Source of the DNA: Agaricus subrufescens
Taxonomy: Eukaryota; Basidiomycota; Agaricomycetes; Agaricales; Agaricaceae
Direction of reading: 5' to 3'
DNA length: 64,000 bases
Assembly (NCBI GenBank): GCA_029945375.1
Contig: CM057067.1
Coordinates: 1,364,001-1,428,000, forward strand
In this document: positions 47,095 to 57,942 of the stretch, in pieces
Position numbering within the stretch: position 1 is the first letter of the stretch
Layout: every line of letters begins with the position of its first letter
Program-made: the position numbers and the translations under genes
The notes under the pieces: generated by a model
Database searches by the model: none
What the model saw: only the letters and a program-made list of their open reading frames with translations
What the model was told of the DNA's origin: nothing

Positions 47095-49186
47095 ATGTGT
47101 GCTGGTGACCACGAAGTTCAGCAAGCTTGGAACAGTGCCGTTGTATGGCGTCCTGAAGATAAAGCAACGCCTGCACCCCAAGATCCTCACCCTGAACTAC
47201 TATACAAACCTGAAGTGTTGCAGACCATCGACGACACGATCAATAATTTGAGCGAAGAACTCAGGGCTTTGAGTCTCGACATTCATTGTAGGTCGACGCG
47301 TTTGTTGTAGTTCAAGGCTAGGAAAGCTGAAATTTGATTAGGTCACCCTGAGCTTCAATTCCAAGAACAGTGCGTTACCTTGACTTTGAACATCTGCCCT
47401 TTCTCAGACGATCTGGAAGCTATGCTCATGACACCTATACTGCCTTTATGAGAAAACACGGATGGAAGGTTACAGAACATTTTCACCTTGAAACTGCATG
47501 GGAAGCGACCTTTGAACACGGTCAAGGAGGGAGAGTTATCGGTGTAAACTCTGAGGTGCGTATGCCTTATGACTGTATCATGTTCTTCATAGAACCTTGT
47601 ATTATACAGATGGACGCTCTTCCGGATATCGGACATGCTTGTGGTCACAACCTGATCGGCATAGCTGGTAACTATCGCATTTATTAGCAAGAAGTTCAAG
47701 CGAACTGAATCACATTTTCCATTAGGTGTTGCTGTCTCTCTAGGTCTACGTGCTGCTCTCGAGAAACACAACATTCCAGGGAAGATTGTCTTATTAGGAA
47801 CACCGGGTTCGTACTCGCTGTAAACCAGCGTAGCTCATCGCTTATAAGATTGCCATTAGCTGAGGAAGGTGGTGATGGAAAAGCCATATTGCTCGAGCGC
47901 GGTGCATATAAAGGCATGGATGTCTGTTTGATGTAATTTTTTCTTTCGGTTTATTGACTGCACGATGTCTTACTGACGAGATTCAAGGTGCCATCCCGCT
48001 CCTGGACCCCTAGGGTCAGTCAGTCTCACCAGTTGCTTTGCTCGAGAGAAGTTGATGGTTGAATATGAAGGGCTTCCGTGAGGATTTCGACACCTATTTT
48101 TCATAATCAAGGCCGTTTGACTCAACTTTTCTCTCCTTCAATTTCAGAGCCCATTCTGCTCTTTCTCCCTGGGAGGGCAAAAACGCATTGGATGCTGCCG
48201 TTCTCGGTTATGTCAATATTTCGGCCCTTCGTCAACAACTCAAGCCTACAACTCGCGTTCATGGAATTTTTGAAGCGGTCGATTGGGCAGTGAACAGTGA
48301 GTTTGATGTCAAAACCATATTGTTGAGTGTCTTCTGATGTAGTTTAATAGTCGTCCCGGCCAAAGCAAAGTTCATGTATGTACTAAAAATACTTGATAAC
48401 CTCGCCCAGGCTCAAACTTGTCTTCCAATACTTAGGTGTTATGTTCGTGCACTAACTCGTTCGGAATTGCTACCAACTGTGGAACGAATTCTACCTTGTT
48501 TCCAGTAGGTTGCTTTCGGGCTCTTGGATCATAGGCATTGAGTATCTTTGATAGTGGTGCAGCTCAGGCATCTGGCTGCTCAGTAAAAATCACTTCTTTA
48601 GGTCAATCCTTCGATCTCCGCCAAAATAAGGCCTTGGGTGTGTTATCAAGTTTTTTGTTCCGAGTTCGATGTTGATACAACGATTGGACAGGTGATGAAG
48701 TTGCGAATATCGTGCTAAACAAATATGGATCTATTGATTATGAATGGGGTATCAAGTATGCCTCGACGGACTTTGTAAGGAAGCTGCTAGTATTCTCAAT
48801 TCTAATACTGACATATTGAGATGTAGGGCAACGTTTGCTATGGCAAGTACTATTTCCTAGCGTGGTCTGAAGTATGTTCTGATATCTCAAACAGAAATAC
48901 CTGCGCTCCATCCTGGGTTTTCCATTCCGACGGTGCCCGATGGTGGTAACCATACTCATGAATTCACAAGATCTGCCGCCCTGATTGAGGCTCACAAACA
49001 ATGCCTGGTCGTGTCCATCGCACTTGCCGGTGCCGGCCTTCGGGTCCTCACTGATGATGCATTTTTCTCTGAGGTAATAATTATTTCCAAACTTCATAGA
49101 TTGACCCAACTCAATGATGTTTGTTAATTCAGGTCAAGAGGACATATGAGGAGGATGAAGAGGTTCAAAGGTTCAAGAATGCCTAG
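47095..49186 (+). CDS. M20 amidohydrolase (PM20D2-like), copy 4
   Basis: Starts MCAGDHEVQQAWNSAVVWRP, ends RFKNA with the TAG at 49184-49186. [86 protein letters not shown] and VPDGGNHTHEFTRSA are all present. Exons join in frame; the intron after GNVCY begins with GC (48843, GCAAGT, a good GC-AG donor). More diverged than the others in the lid (EAVDWAVN for [22 protein letters not shown] for CLVRAPTR), so its specificity may differ. Confidence 0.87.
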
Positions 49187-49521
49187 AGGACTTTAATAAA
49201 ACAAATGTATTGTACATCTAAAAAGATCTTTTCTATCAATTTCGAGTTGGCATAGAATTTTCCGCCTCCGATGTATATACCCGGGGTGGTCGTCGTAATA
49301 TCTGTACATGCCTAACATCGAGTCAGCAAGATAGATCGCGCAACCTCCCACCACCCGCTGAGGTCAACCATTTTTGCATCCCCACACGTTCAAAGGCGAA
49401 GGGCTACTAGAAATGAGACCTTGATTACACTGCGAGCCAACTCTTCGGACCTCCGTATTGAGGTGCACAGAGCCGCAGAAGACTTTCTGTGATTCGATGA
49501 GACTGGTTGGCAGACTTTTGC
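49187..49521. other. Intergenic between convergent M20 copy 4 and RRN9-like gene
   Basis: 335 bp holding the 3' ends of both genes. Nothing else seen. Confidence 0.35.
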
Positions 49522-50605
49522 CTACGGGTCTCCATCCCACTCTGACGCATCATCATCGTCGTAACCAGCGCCCTCTTTCGTCGTGCCTGCTCCTTCAATG
49601 CCGGCATCTTCATCTGGTTCTCCTTCCTCTTTCTTCTGTTTCCTCCGAGTTATCTTCGTTTTCCTTTTCTTGCTCGTAAGCTGGTACATACTAAGATATT
49701 TGTCGTCCGGGGAAGGGGTTACTTGTTCGAGGAGCGAGGCGTCGTGCTTAGAAAGTAGGTTGCTGAGACGGGAGCGCTTAGAATGGACCAGTGATTGACG
49801 ATGGAGAGCTGGTTGGTGTGAATATGAGTGGACGTGAAATGGTGGAGTAGATGGGGCGTACATGTGGCAGGTAAGGGAGGTTGGACGACATTTGGTTTCG
49901 AGTTTGGCGGAGGGTTGTAATTGAGATCTTCCATCCGTGTGATTACATTCTGCAAAACACTACAAGACGTTAGTAAAAGAGGGGCTTTGAAAGGAAACAG
50001 TAGATGTACGTTTCATCGACCAAGTGGGAAGCCATCGGAGAGCTGAGGATGTGGGAGATATCGTGCCAGGTGAACGGTTCAATTCGATTTTGCATGTTAT
50101 CAGGACGTGCCATTGTGTGAGCACATATAATAGCGAAGAGTGATTCGAGACGGGTTTCGATGACAGGAGTGATGAGTTCTGTTAGACGTCGCATATATGC
50201 ATCTTCATCTTCGCGGTCACTGTCGTGTTCTTGCTCTGCTTGTTCCTCTGATTTGGGGGTGTTTTCGGTAGACCCGAGAACTTGGCGCACAATGCTTCCG
50301 ATTTCGTCTTGGAGACTCCAATCAGGTGGGGGCACGTCCTTCAGTAGCATAGGCCATCGTGTCCACTGATCTCTGTTCTTCCAGTCGCGCAGTTCTGGTT
50401 CAGACTGGGTGCGGTTTCGTTCGCCAGTGCTGGTTGACGGGGTTGGAGGGAACTCTTCTGGCTCTGGCGCATCGCATTCGGCGTCGGTGGGCTCCTGAGC
50501 TCGGGTGAGGTGGGCTGAAACGTCGAGAGTGTGGGAGGTCCGGAGAGCACGGAGGAGACTGGAGTATTCAGTGAGCTCGTCGCGGGTGGGACGCCGTTGG
50601 GTCAT
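49522..50605 (-). CDS. Nuclear protein, RRN9-like (RNA polymerase I initiation factor domain), tentative
   Basis: Three exons (50605-50010, 49959-49862, 49808-49522) join in frame to 326 residues; the 53-nt second intron was needed to reach the Lys-rich C-terminus. The central block RWPMLLKDVPPPDWSLQDEI followed by a long helix (YMRRLTELITPVIETRLESL, then WHDISHIL) recalls the RRN9 domain of yeast RNA polymerase I upstream activation factor. The tail has a strong nuclear-localisation signal (SKKRKTKITRRKQKK) and an acidic end. I am not certain of the domain call; a generic nuclear protein is the alternative. Confidence 0.55.
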
Positions 50606-50808
50606 GAGGGAGGCCGACTATTTTAGGGCGCTGATCCGTGACGTCATGAGCGCGTGAGAGAGCATGAGTAAGAACTGTACAGGACCTCGAGATAGATGGG
50701 TGGTGCGTTAGCCTTCGCGCCCCTCCATCTCCTCCGTCATATCATCGAGTATGTCCCTTCTTTTGTAGGCACCTTTTCGTGCACTGAACACACATTTTTT
50801 ACGACAGA
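50606..50808 (+). promoter_or_regulatory. Divergent promoter and leader with 5'-UTR intron of the eL41 gene
   Basis: A leader with donor GTATGT (about 50750) and acceptor ACGACAG (50801-50807) places the eL41 start codon one base after the splice. The RRN9-like gene starts in the opposite direction at 50605. Confidence 0.5.
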
Positions 50809-50937
50809 ATGAGAGAGAAGTGGAAAAAGAAGAGATCTCGCAGGCTCAGACGCAAACGCAGAAAGATGAGAGCCCGTTCCAGTAAGTCTCTTGATCAAGC
50901 ACGCATCTGACGGTGACTGATGTATTCCTTAGAATAA
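50809..50937 (+). CDS. RPL41: 60S ribosomal protein eL41
   Basis: A 25-residue highly basic peptide starting MREKWKKKRSRRLRRKRRKM and ending RARSK. It is the smallest ribosomal protein, a single helix at the subunit interface. Exon 1 is 50809-50881 and exon 2 is 50933-50937, which supplies only two bases of the last Lys codon plus the TAA stop. The sequence is nearly invariant in eukaryotes, so the call is firm in spite of its size. Confidence 0.95.
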
Positions 50938-51260
50938 ACGACCCTAGTGTGTGCTGGCAAATGTAAAAGCTAGAGCGCCTTGCGTTCATCCACACCAGAG
51001 GCAGTGGCGTAGTTGTACTGCCCTTGGCGGCGTTGCATCAGTTTCTTGCATTTCGCCCGTATGCGTGAAAACTGCAATGGTGGGCCTATGACAGGAGAGG
51101 CTTGCTTTTGTATCTCTGGTCCATAAAAGTTGGGAGAAAAGCGTCCAATTAATGTGGGGCTGGCTGGGTCGTTAATGTTCAGTTCTGTAACATCGAATCA
51201 ATCAAAATGAATTGCCTTGATTGTGACATCAGTTGTGACCTCGCGCGTTAATTATTGACC
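50938..51260. other. Intergenic between eL41 and RSC7
   Basis: 3' UTR of eL41 and promoter of RSC7. No gene seen. Confidence 0.35.
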
Positions 51261-53275
51261 ATGGCATCCTCCGGCAAAATCATTATAAGACCTCGCGCGC
51301 CAAAACGTTCAAGCGCCGCTTCAGTGCTGCGCGAGGCCTCGGAAGGGGACAGCGAAGCTCTAGCTTCCGTCAAAGACGAATTGGAAACTGAAAACGACCA
51401 AATGGACGCTGACGATGAGGACGACAACTCACACGACGGCTCTAATCAACAAGTGGAATATGACGACGGAGTCGATGACGGGAACGTTGAAGAGAGTGCT
51501 GCACCTACGCCAGCCAGGCGCGCACGAGGAAGACCAAAGGGCGCTACCGGTGTCCCGGCTAAATCTTCTGGTGCTTCAACTCCTCGAGCACGACCAAAGG
51601 CCCGTGCTCGGGTGAAAGGAAAAGGGAAGGCTGCTAGTGCAGGTCCTGGTCTGACAATACGATTGAAGGCGCCGAAAGGCGAGGATGAAGAAGATAGCGC
51701 TGATGATGACCCTGCTGAAGTCGAAGCACCTACGCCTGCTGCCGAACCTGAGGAAGAACCGCCAGCAAAAGAACCACCGACGAAGGAACCTCCAGCTAAA
51801 GAACCACCAGCTAAGGAAACACCTATGGGAGGTGGAAAACCGTTCAGGAAGATTGCGGACAAGGTGTATGTCATCGACGGTGATGAGTTCGTAACAGACG
51901 ACGATCCAAAGGGGGATGAAAAGATAGACAAGTGGGGGAATCTTCTTGGTGGTATGTGCTTCCTTGCTTTCACGTATACTGACTGTCTCATGATTCTCAT
52001 GTGTACTCTTCAGGCCGCAAATTCAAAGCGTCTACGTTTCTTTTACCGAATCGCCACCCACAACGTCAATATATGTTGGCGATAGATGCTGCGCGAACAT
52101 CTGGCTTCCGCGACTCTTTGTATTACTTCCGTCGGAATCCTCTCGCGTTCAAGCTCAATGCTACTCAGCCAGAGAAAGACTATCTTATCTCGGAAGGCAA
52201 ACTTGGTTCACATCTGCGAACTAGAAGTGTTACACTAGTTACAGCGCGGAGTGTTTTCAAGCTTCATGGGAGTAAAACCATTCTCGGTGAGTGTTTTCGC
52301 ATATATACAAGTGACAATAACCTCTGAATACATACGATTTGTAGATGGAAGATGGGTGACGGATGATTACTATGAAGAAAAGGTTCTTACTGATATCACC
52401 GCCAAAGGCCTAAAAGCAGGCGACCTTGTTGGTGAACTCCCAGATCCAAACGCGCCAGCACACACTCAACCTGACGCTAACCTCGCCAATTCTACTTTTG
52501 CATCCTCGTCCAACGTCAATATCGCTGGCGGTGGTGGGATTTACCGTGCAGGCGGGCCGACGACAATATTTGGTGGGAGCGGCTGGGGACCATTTAGCGA
52601 TGGACCTCTAAATGCCGTGAGGAAGAGTCTTTTGAGTAGGGACGGTGTGACAGAAGAAAATTGGATGTGGATGATGGCTGGAAGGGTTGGTGACGCCGAC
52701 GAAGAATGGGCGAGGCTGAGGAAGGAGGGAAAAGGAAGAGCTGGGATGACAGTGGACGGTGTTGTAATGGGAGGGAAAGGAAGCGCTTGGCAGCGACCTG
52801 ATCCAATTCTAAAGGATCTGGTGAAAGAAAAACCTGCACTGGGTGAGCAAGATGAAAGCACCGCATCGGGTGCAGATCCTTTGGTGGTCAAAGCGGGTAG
52901 GAAACGGAAAGCTACCGATGAATACGGTACTATAGGTGTCTATGAACCGCATACCAATATGATTCTATGTGGGTTATCTACTTTATAATCTCCTCTTGTT
53001 AAAGTTTAATCTCTTTCATAGACCACAGCGCCACACAACCGACGCGGGCGACATGGCAGTTCTTACCCAATTCGAAACAACGTATTCTGGGAGGTACGAG
53101 AGCAGGAAATGGAGCATGGGGCATGGCATGGGTGGATACGGTTATGCAGCTGCCGAGTGAGGACGAAGAGGCACGGACGAAGAAGGAGAGGGAAGAACGA
53201 GAACGAGACGAGTATGTGCGAGAGGCGGAGGAGATGTTTGGAGAGCGGGACGAGGGACTGGCTGTTGCGACTTAG
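51261..53275 (+). CDS. RSC7: RSC7/Swp82 family subunit of SWI/SNF-type chromatin remodeller
   Basis: Four exons (51261-51951, 52014-52286, 52345-52968, 53022-53275) give 613 residues. The first 200 are acidic or A/P-rich with AT-hook-like RRARGRPKGA (about 80-90) and a PPAKEPPTKEP repeat. The Rsc7/Swp82 domain (about 205-345) has VYVIDGDEFVTDDDPKGDEK, DKWGNLLGGRKFKASTFLLP, RQYMLAIDAARTSGFRDSLY, FRRNPLAFKL, HLRTRSVTLVTARSVFKLHG and DGRWVTDDYYE. A C-terminal block ATQPTRATWQFLPN ends in a charged helix. Members (Npl6/Rsc7, Swp82) sit in RSC or SWI/SNF in the nucleus. SNF5 of the same machinery lies 36 kb upstream. Confidence 0.9.
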
Positions 53276-53348
53276 AATCTGTAATTACTTTTGATTGGAC
53301 ACGTCGCGTGCTTTCCCACGGCATCATTGCATCTGGTCTACGTCCCCG

Positions 53349-56300
53349 ATGGCGAGCTCGGACCCTTCCTGCCACACTATCGTCTTTGAGAGCAGTTCCG
53401 ACTACCCCAGCTCTCAGGAACTCAGATCTGCCCTCGAAAAAGGCTCAGATGAAGTCAAACTCGAAACCCTACGCAAAATCATCGTCTCTACGATCAATGG
53501 CAACCCCCAGGCAAGTCTGTTCAGTATCTCGCCCAATAAGTCTCGCATTGAAGATGAAGGGATCTTTGTTTTAGCCAACGTTGATAATGCCCGTCATCCA
53601 ATATGTTATGCCTTCTCGGAACAAACAACTCAAGAAGCTCTTGCACTTTTATTGGGAAGTCTGTCCGAAGTATGACGAGAATGGGAAGCTCAAGCAAGAA
53701 ATGATCCTCGTTGTGTACGTTTCACTCGACTGCTACCATATCTTAAATATCAATCCCTATTTTCTGTTACCAGTAATGCCATTCGTAATGACCTGGTCCG
53801 TGAAATATCGCCCCTCATCGCGTTATGATATTCACTCTATCCACCAGCAACATCCAAATGAATATATCCGCGGAGCTACTCTGAGATTCCTTACAAAGAT
53901 AGCGAAAGAAACAGAACTCCTAGAACCCCTCATACCGACCTGTCGTTCATGTCTGGAACATCGACATTCCTACGTCCGCAAAAACGCAGTCTTCGCGGTC
54001 TACTCCATCTATCGCGAATTTGAACATCTTATCCCCGATGCTCCAGAACTCATGCATACATTCCTCGTTGCCGAAACGGATTCAACATGTAAAAGGAACG
54101 CGTTTGTGTTCCTTTCGCATTGTTCGATGCCAAAAGCTGTGGAATATGTATTGAGCATATATGATTCCATTCCAAGTTTGGATGAGGCGTTGCAGATGAG
54201 TATTATTGAGGTTATTCGGTTGGACTGTAAGAATGATTCTGCCAATCGGGTGAGTGATGAATAGTCTATATGCGTTGTGCGTTTCTGTTGATTTTGGATG
54301 ACGTAGGCGCGTTGGATTCGATGTATTTTGGAGATGTTGAATACACCATCTCATGCAGTCAAGTATGAAGCTGCGACAACTCTAACAACTCTCACTCAAG
54401 CTTCTGCTGCTGTTAAGGGTGCGCTTTGTTTGACCTGACTCGTCATTTCAATGAGTTCATTCTGCCTTCTTTTTTTTTTTTTTAGCCGCTGCATCCTGTT
54501 TGATCAACCTCGTTGTAAAAGAATCAGATAACAACGTCAAGCTCATCGTACTTGATGGAATTGAGCACCTTCGGTCCAAGCATGGTCATGTCCTTGATGA
54601 ACTGATCATGGATCTTCTCCAGGTTTTGTCAAGGTAAGCGTACATTCACAAATGCGGCACAAATCGATTCGATGATTCATTGCGATTTCCAGTGCCGATA
54701 TGGAAGTCCGTCGAAAAGCCATCAGCATCGTCCTTAGCATGACTTCGAGTCGGAATGTTGAAGACGTTGTTCTCTTCTTTAAGAAACAGCTACAGAAGAC
54801 TCAGGAAGCTGACTTTGAAAAGGTTTGAGCCCCGTGCACTCCCTTGCTCCCTCGTCGAACTGACCTTGTGTCATCTAGGCTCCTGAATACCGTCAACTCC
54901 TCATTCAATCCATTCACGTTACTGCAATCAAGTTTTCTGAAGTTGCTGCAAGCGTGGTTCATGCTCTCATGGAATTCCTTGGGGACACAAATAACCCTTC
55001 CGCGCTCGACGTTGTCGCTTTTGTCCGGTACGCAAATGTACTTTATTTTCATGAAATGATTATATTGATATGTACATTATAGAGAAGTCGTCGAGAAATT
55101 CCCTCCTCTCCGCCCCTCTATCTGCGAAAAGCTCATCGCTACCCTCACCGAGATCAAATCCGGCAAAGTCTTCCGGGGTGTATTATGGATTCTTGGAGAA
55201 TATGTTGAAACGCTTCCAGTCATAACTGAAGCTATGCGTGAAATTAGGAAAGTGTTGGGTGAGATTCCGATTTTAGCCTCGGAGCAGAGATTATTGGATG
55301 AAGCTAGTGGGAACGCTAGTGGAGATGGGAATCTTGATGAGGAAGGAGGGGAATCAAAGGAGAAAGAGAAGGCGGCTGCCTCTAGACCGAAGGTGTTGGC
55401 AGACGGAACATATGCTACTGAGACTGCTTTCACCAGTGCTGCGGTTGCGAGACTGGAAGCTGTGAAGTCAGCTTCCAAGCCTCCTCTTCGAAGTGAGTCT
55501 CAGCGCCTTTCATTGTTTCCCAAACTGTTAATAACGATCATCCTCTATCTATCTAGCTCTCATTCTCGGAGGCGACTTTTTCACGGCTTCTGTGCTTGCA
55601 TCAGCATTGACTAAGCTAGTACTCCGCTTCGTCGATCTTTCAGAAGATGCCGCTGCTTCTAATGCGCTGAAAGCTGAAGCCATGTTGATCATGACCTCCA
55701 TCATCCGAGTTGGTCAGTCGAAATTTGTAACGATTCAGATTGATGAAGATTCGAATGAGCGGATTCACAATTGTATACAATCGTTGAGTGAATTGGATGA
55801 GGATAGAAATGTTGTGAAAGAAATGTTTTTGGATGATACGAAGAAGGCTTTTGAGAAGATGCTGGGTGCTCAGGAGGTATGTTGTTTACCTATTTTTGTT
55901 ATGCGAAGGTTGTGCTTAGGTGGTTGGTGGCTTGTAGAAACGTGCCGCTGAAAAGAAGGAAGCTGAGAGCAAGAAGGCTGCTATAATACAGGTTGATGAT
56001 CTGCTCAACTTCCGCCAGTTCTCAAAGAAAGTGGCAGACGATGCGATTGATGTATGTCCTTTTGTCAGCCGGGTGTTATAAATACTCAAAGCTCCCTTTG
56101 GCAGTATGATGAGGATGTTGGACGCGCAACTGGTGCTGCTGAAGTCCAAGAAGACTTTATGTCTAATCTCAGCCATATAACACAATTAACAGGTGTGTTG
56201 TCTACCGCAACAGAATACTATGCCTTTCCATTTATACTCGTTGCTCTCACAGGTTTCTCTGACCCTATTTATGCTGAAGCCCTCGTCAAGATGCATGGCT

Positions 56301-57240
56301 TTGACATTCTCCTTGGTATGCACCTCTCTTCACTGCCTTACACATAAACCTCATGTAATGATTGTATCACTTAAGACGTTCTGCTCGTCAACCAAACACC
56401 TAACACCCTCCAAAATCTGTGTCTCGATTTCGCCACTCTGGGAGATCTGAAAATTGTCGAACGACCTTCTGTGTATACCATCGCTCCTCATGGGTTCCAG
56501 AGCATAAAAGCGACCATCAAAGTTTCCTCGACAGAGACTGGTGTCATTTTCGGAAGTATACTTTGGGATGGCCCGAATCTTTCTGAACAATGTGTTATTT
56601 TGAATGATATCCATATTGATATTATGGATTATATCAAACCGGCGTATTGTAATGAAGCACAGGTGAGTTTAATTGGTGTTGTGGGTTAGTAGTAGCTATG
56701 ATTGCTGATGCAACTTTTGCTGTCTAGTTCCGAAGCATGTGGACAGAGTTTGAGTGGGAGAATCGTGTCAACGTTAACTCACCTCTTTCGTACGTTGGAA
56801 TATTTTGTTTTCAAGATTTAATTTGCTAATTGAACATATAGTGATCCTCGTGAATATTTGAAGCAAGTGATGAACGTCACCAATATGTCTTGTTTAACAC
56901 CAGAAGGCGCTCTCTCCGGCGACTGCGACTTCTTGTCAGCAAACATGTACGCTCGTAGTCTCTTTGGTAAGTCCACTCTTCAAACTCTCCAAACATCCCT
57001 TGTTGACTGACATCATTGAAGGTGAGGATGCTTTGGCCAATCTCAGTATCGAGAAGACAGAAGCGGGTGAAATCACTGGACATGTTCGTATTCGTAGCAA
57101 AACACAGGGTATCGCGTTGTCGCTTGGAGACAAAATTACTATGGGTGAGTATTCTCTTTACTTATGATTTGTCTATTGTAAGAAGACTGCTAAATTTTGG
57201 ATTTTTAGCTCAAAAGGATAACAAACCACTCACTGTGTAG
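53349..57240 (+). CDS. SEC26: Coatomer subunit beta (beta-COP)
   Basis: COPI coat subunit for Golgi-to-ER and intra-Golgi vesicles. The start is the ATG at 53349 ([13 protein letters not shown]). About 15 exons, including a GC-AG first intron (53511-53574) and a 22-nt exon (53774-53795). HEAT-repeat adaptin-like N-terminal half: [101 protein letters not shown] charged linker ([14 protein letters not shown]) precedes [18 protein letters not shown]. The C-terminal appendage has [34 protein letters not shown] and [16 protein letters not shown], ending QKDNKPLTV. Length and order match the family. Confidence 0.95.
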
Positions 57241-57942
57241 ATTGGGCCCTGTATCACTAGATCTAGATTAATGCATCTTCATTTTCTTAGGTCATTCGTA
57301 TCTCTTGAGTCGCTCTGCTCGTATCAACAAATGTCCCAGCACATGCACTCGTTATGAATGTTAGGATATGTGGTGCTGATGCACGTTGGAAACCAAAATT
57401 TGTGTGAAGGAATTGGGTGCAAGTGGCTACATACTATATTGACTTGTTTTTGTCTCTCTTGATATGTGGGCTTTTGGCATGGGCCCGTACTTGATCTACG
57501 AGCCAGGAACGGACTTGGTATTAGAGCAATCTTGAAAGGATAATTTAGAACCATTTTCTGAACAAAACTCTCGTAGTCTTCACCAGCTAGTACAATACCA
57601 GGACGGCGACTGATTGGTTACTGTACCTCATCAAAATCCATGTCCCAAAAACCTTCAACCTATAGAGCTCCCTGAGTAAAACACAGTCGTCTAAGAGGTA
57701 TTTCATCTATTCTGCAAGCACAAACACCAGAGCGAAGTTTAGTGTAGCTGTCCTTAAGTATCTTGTGCCTCAGCAATGAATGTCATTACAGAAATGATCT
57801 TCAAGAAAAGTTTCCAATTGATAATTTTTACTACAAGACATTGTGATTAATTGGTATAGCAGAAAATAATCGCACAATAATTCATAAGATAGTCATCAAG
57901 ATCGTGATAGAATAAATAAATTGAGATGCGAAGAAAAAATAA
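57241..57942. other. Intergenic between convergent beta-COP and the coiled-coil gene
   Basis: About 700 bp, AT-rich from 57790 to 57945, with no supportable gene. Confidence 0.4.
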
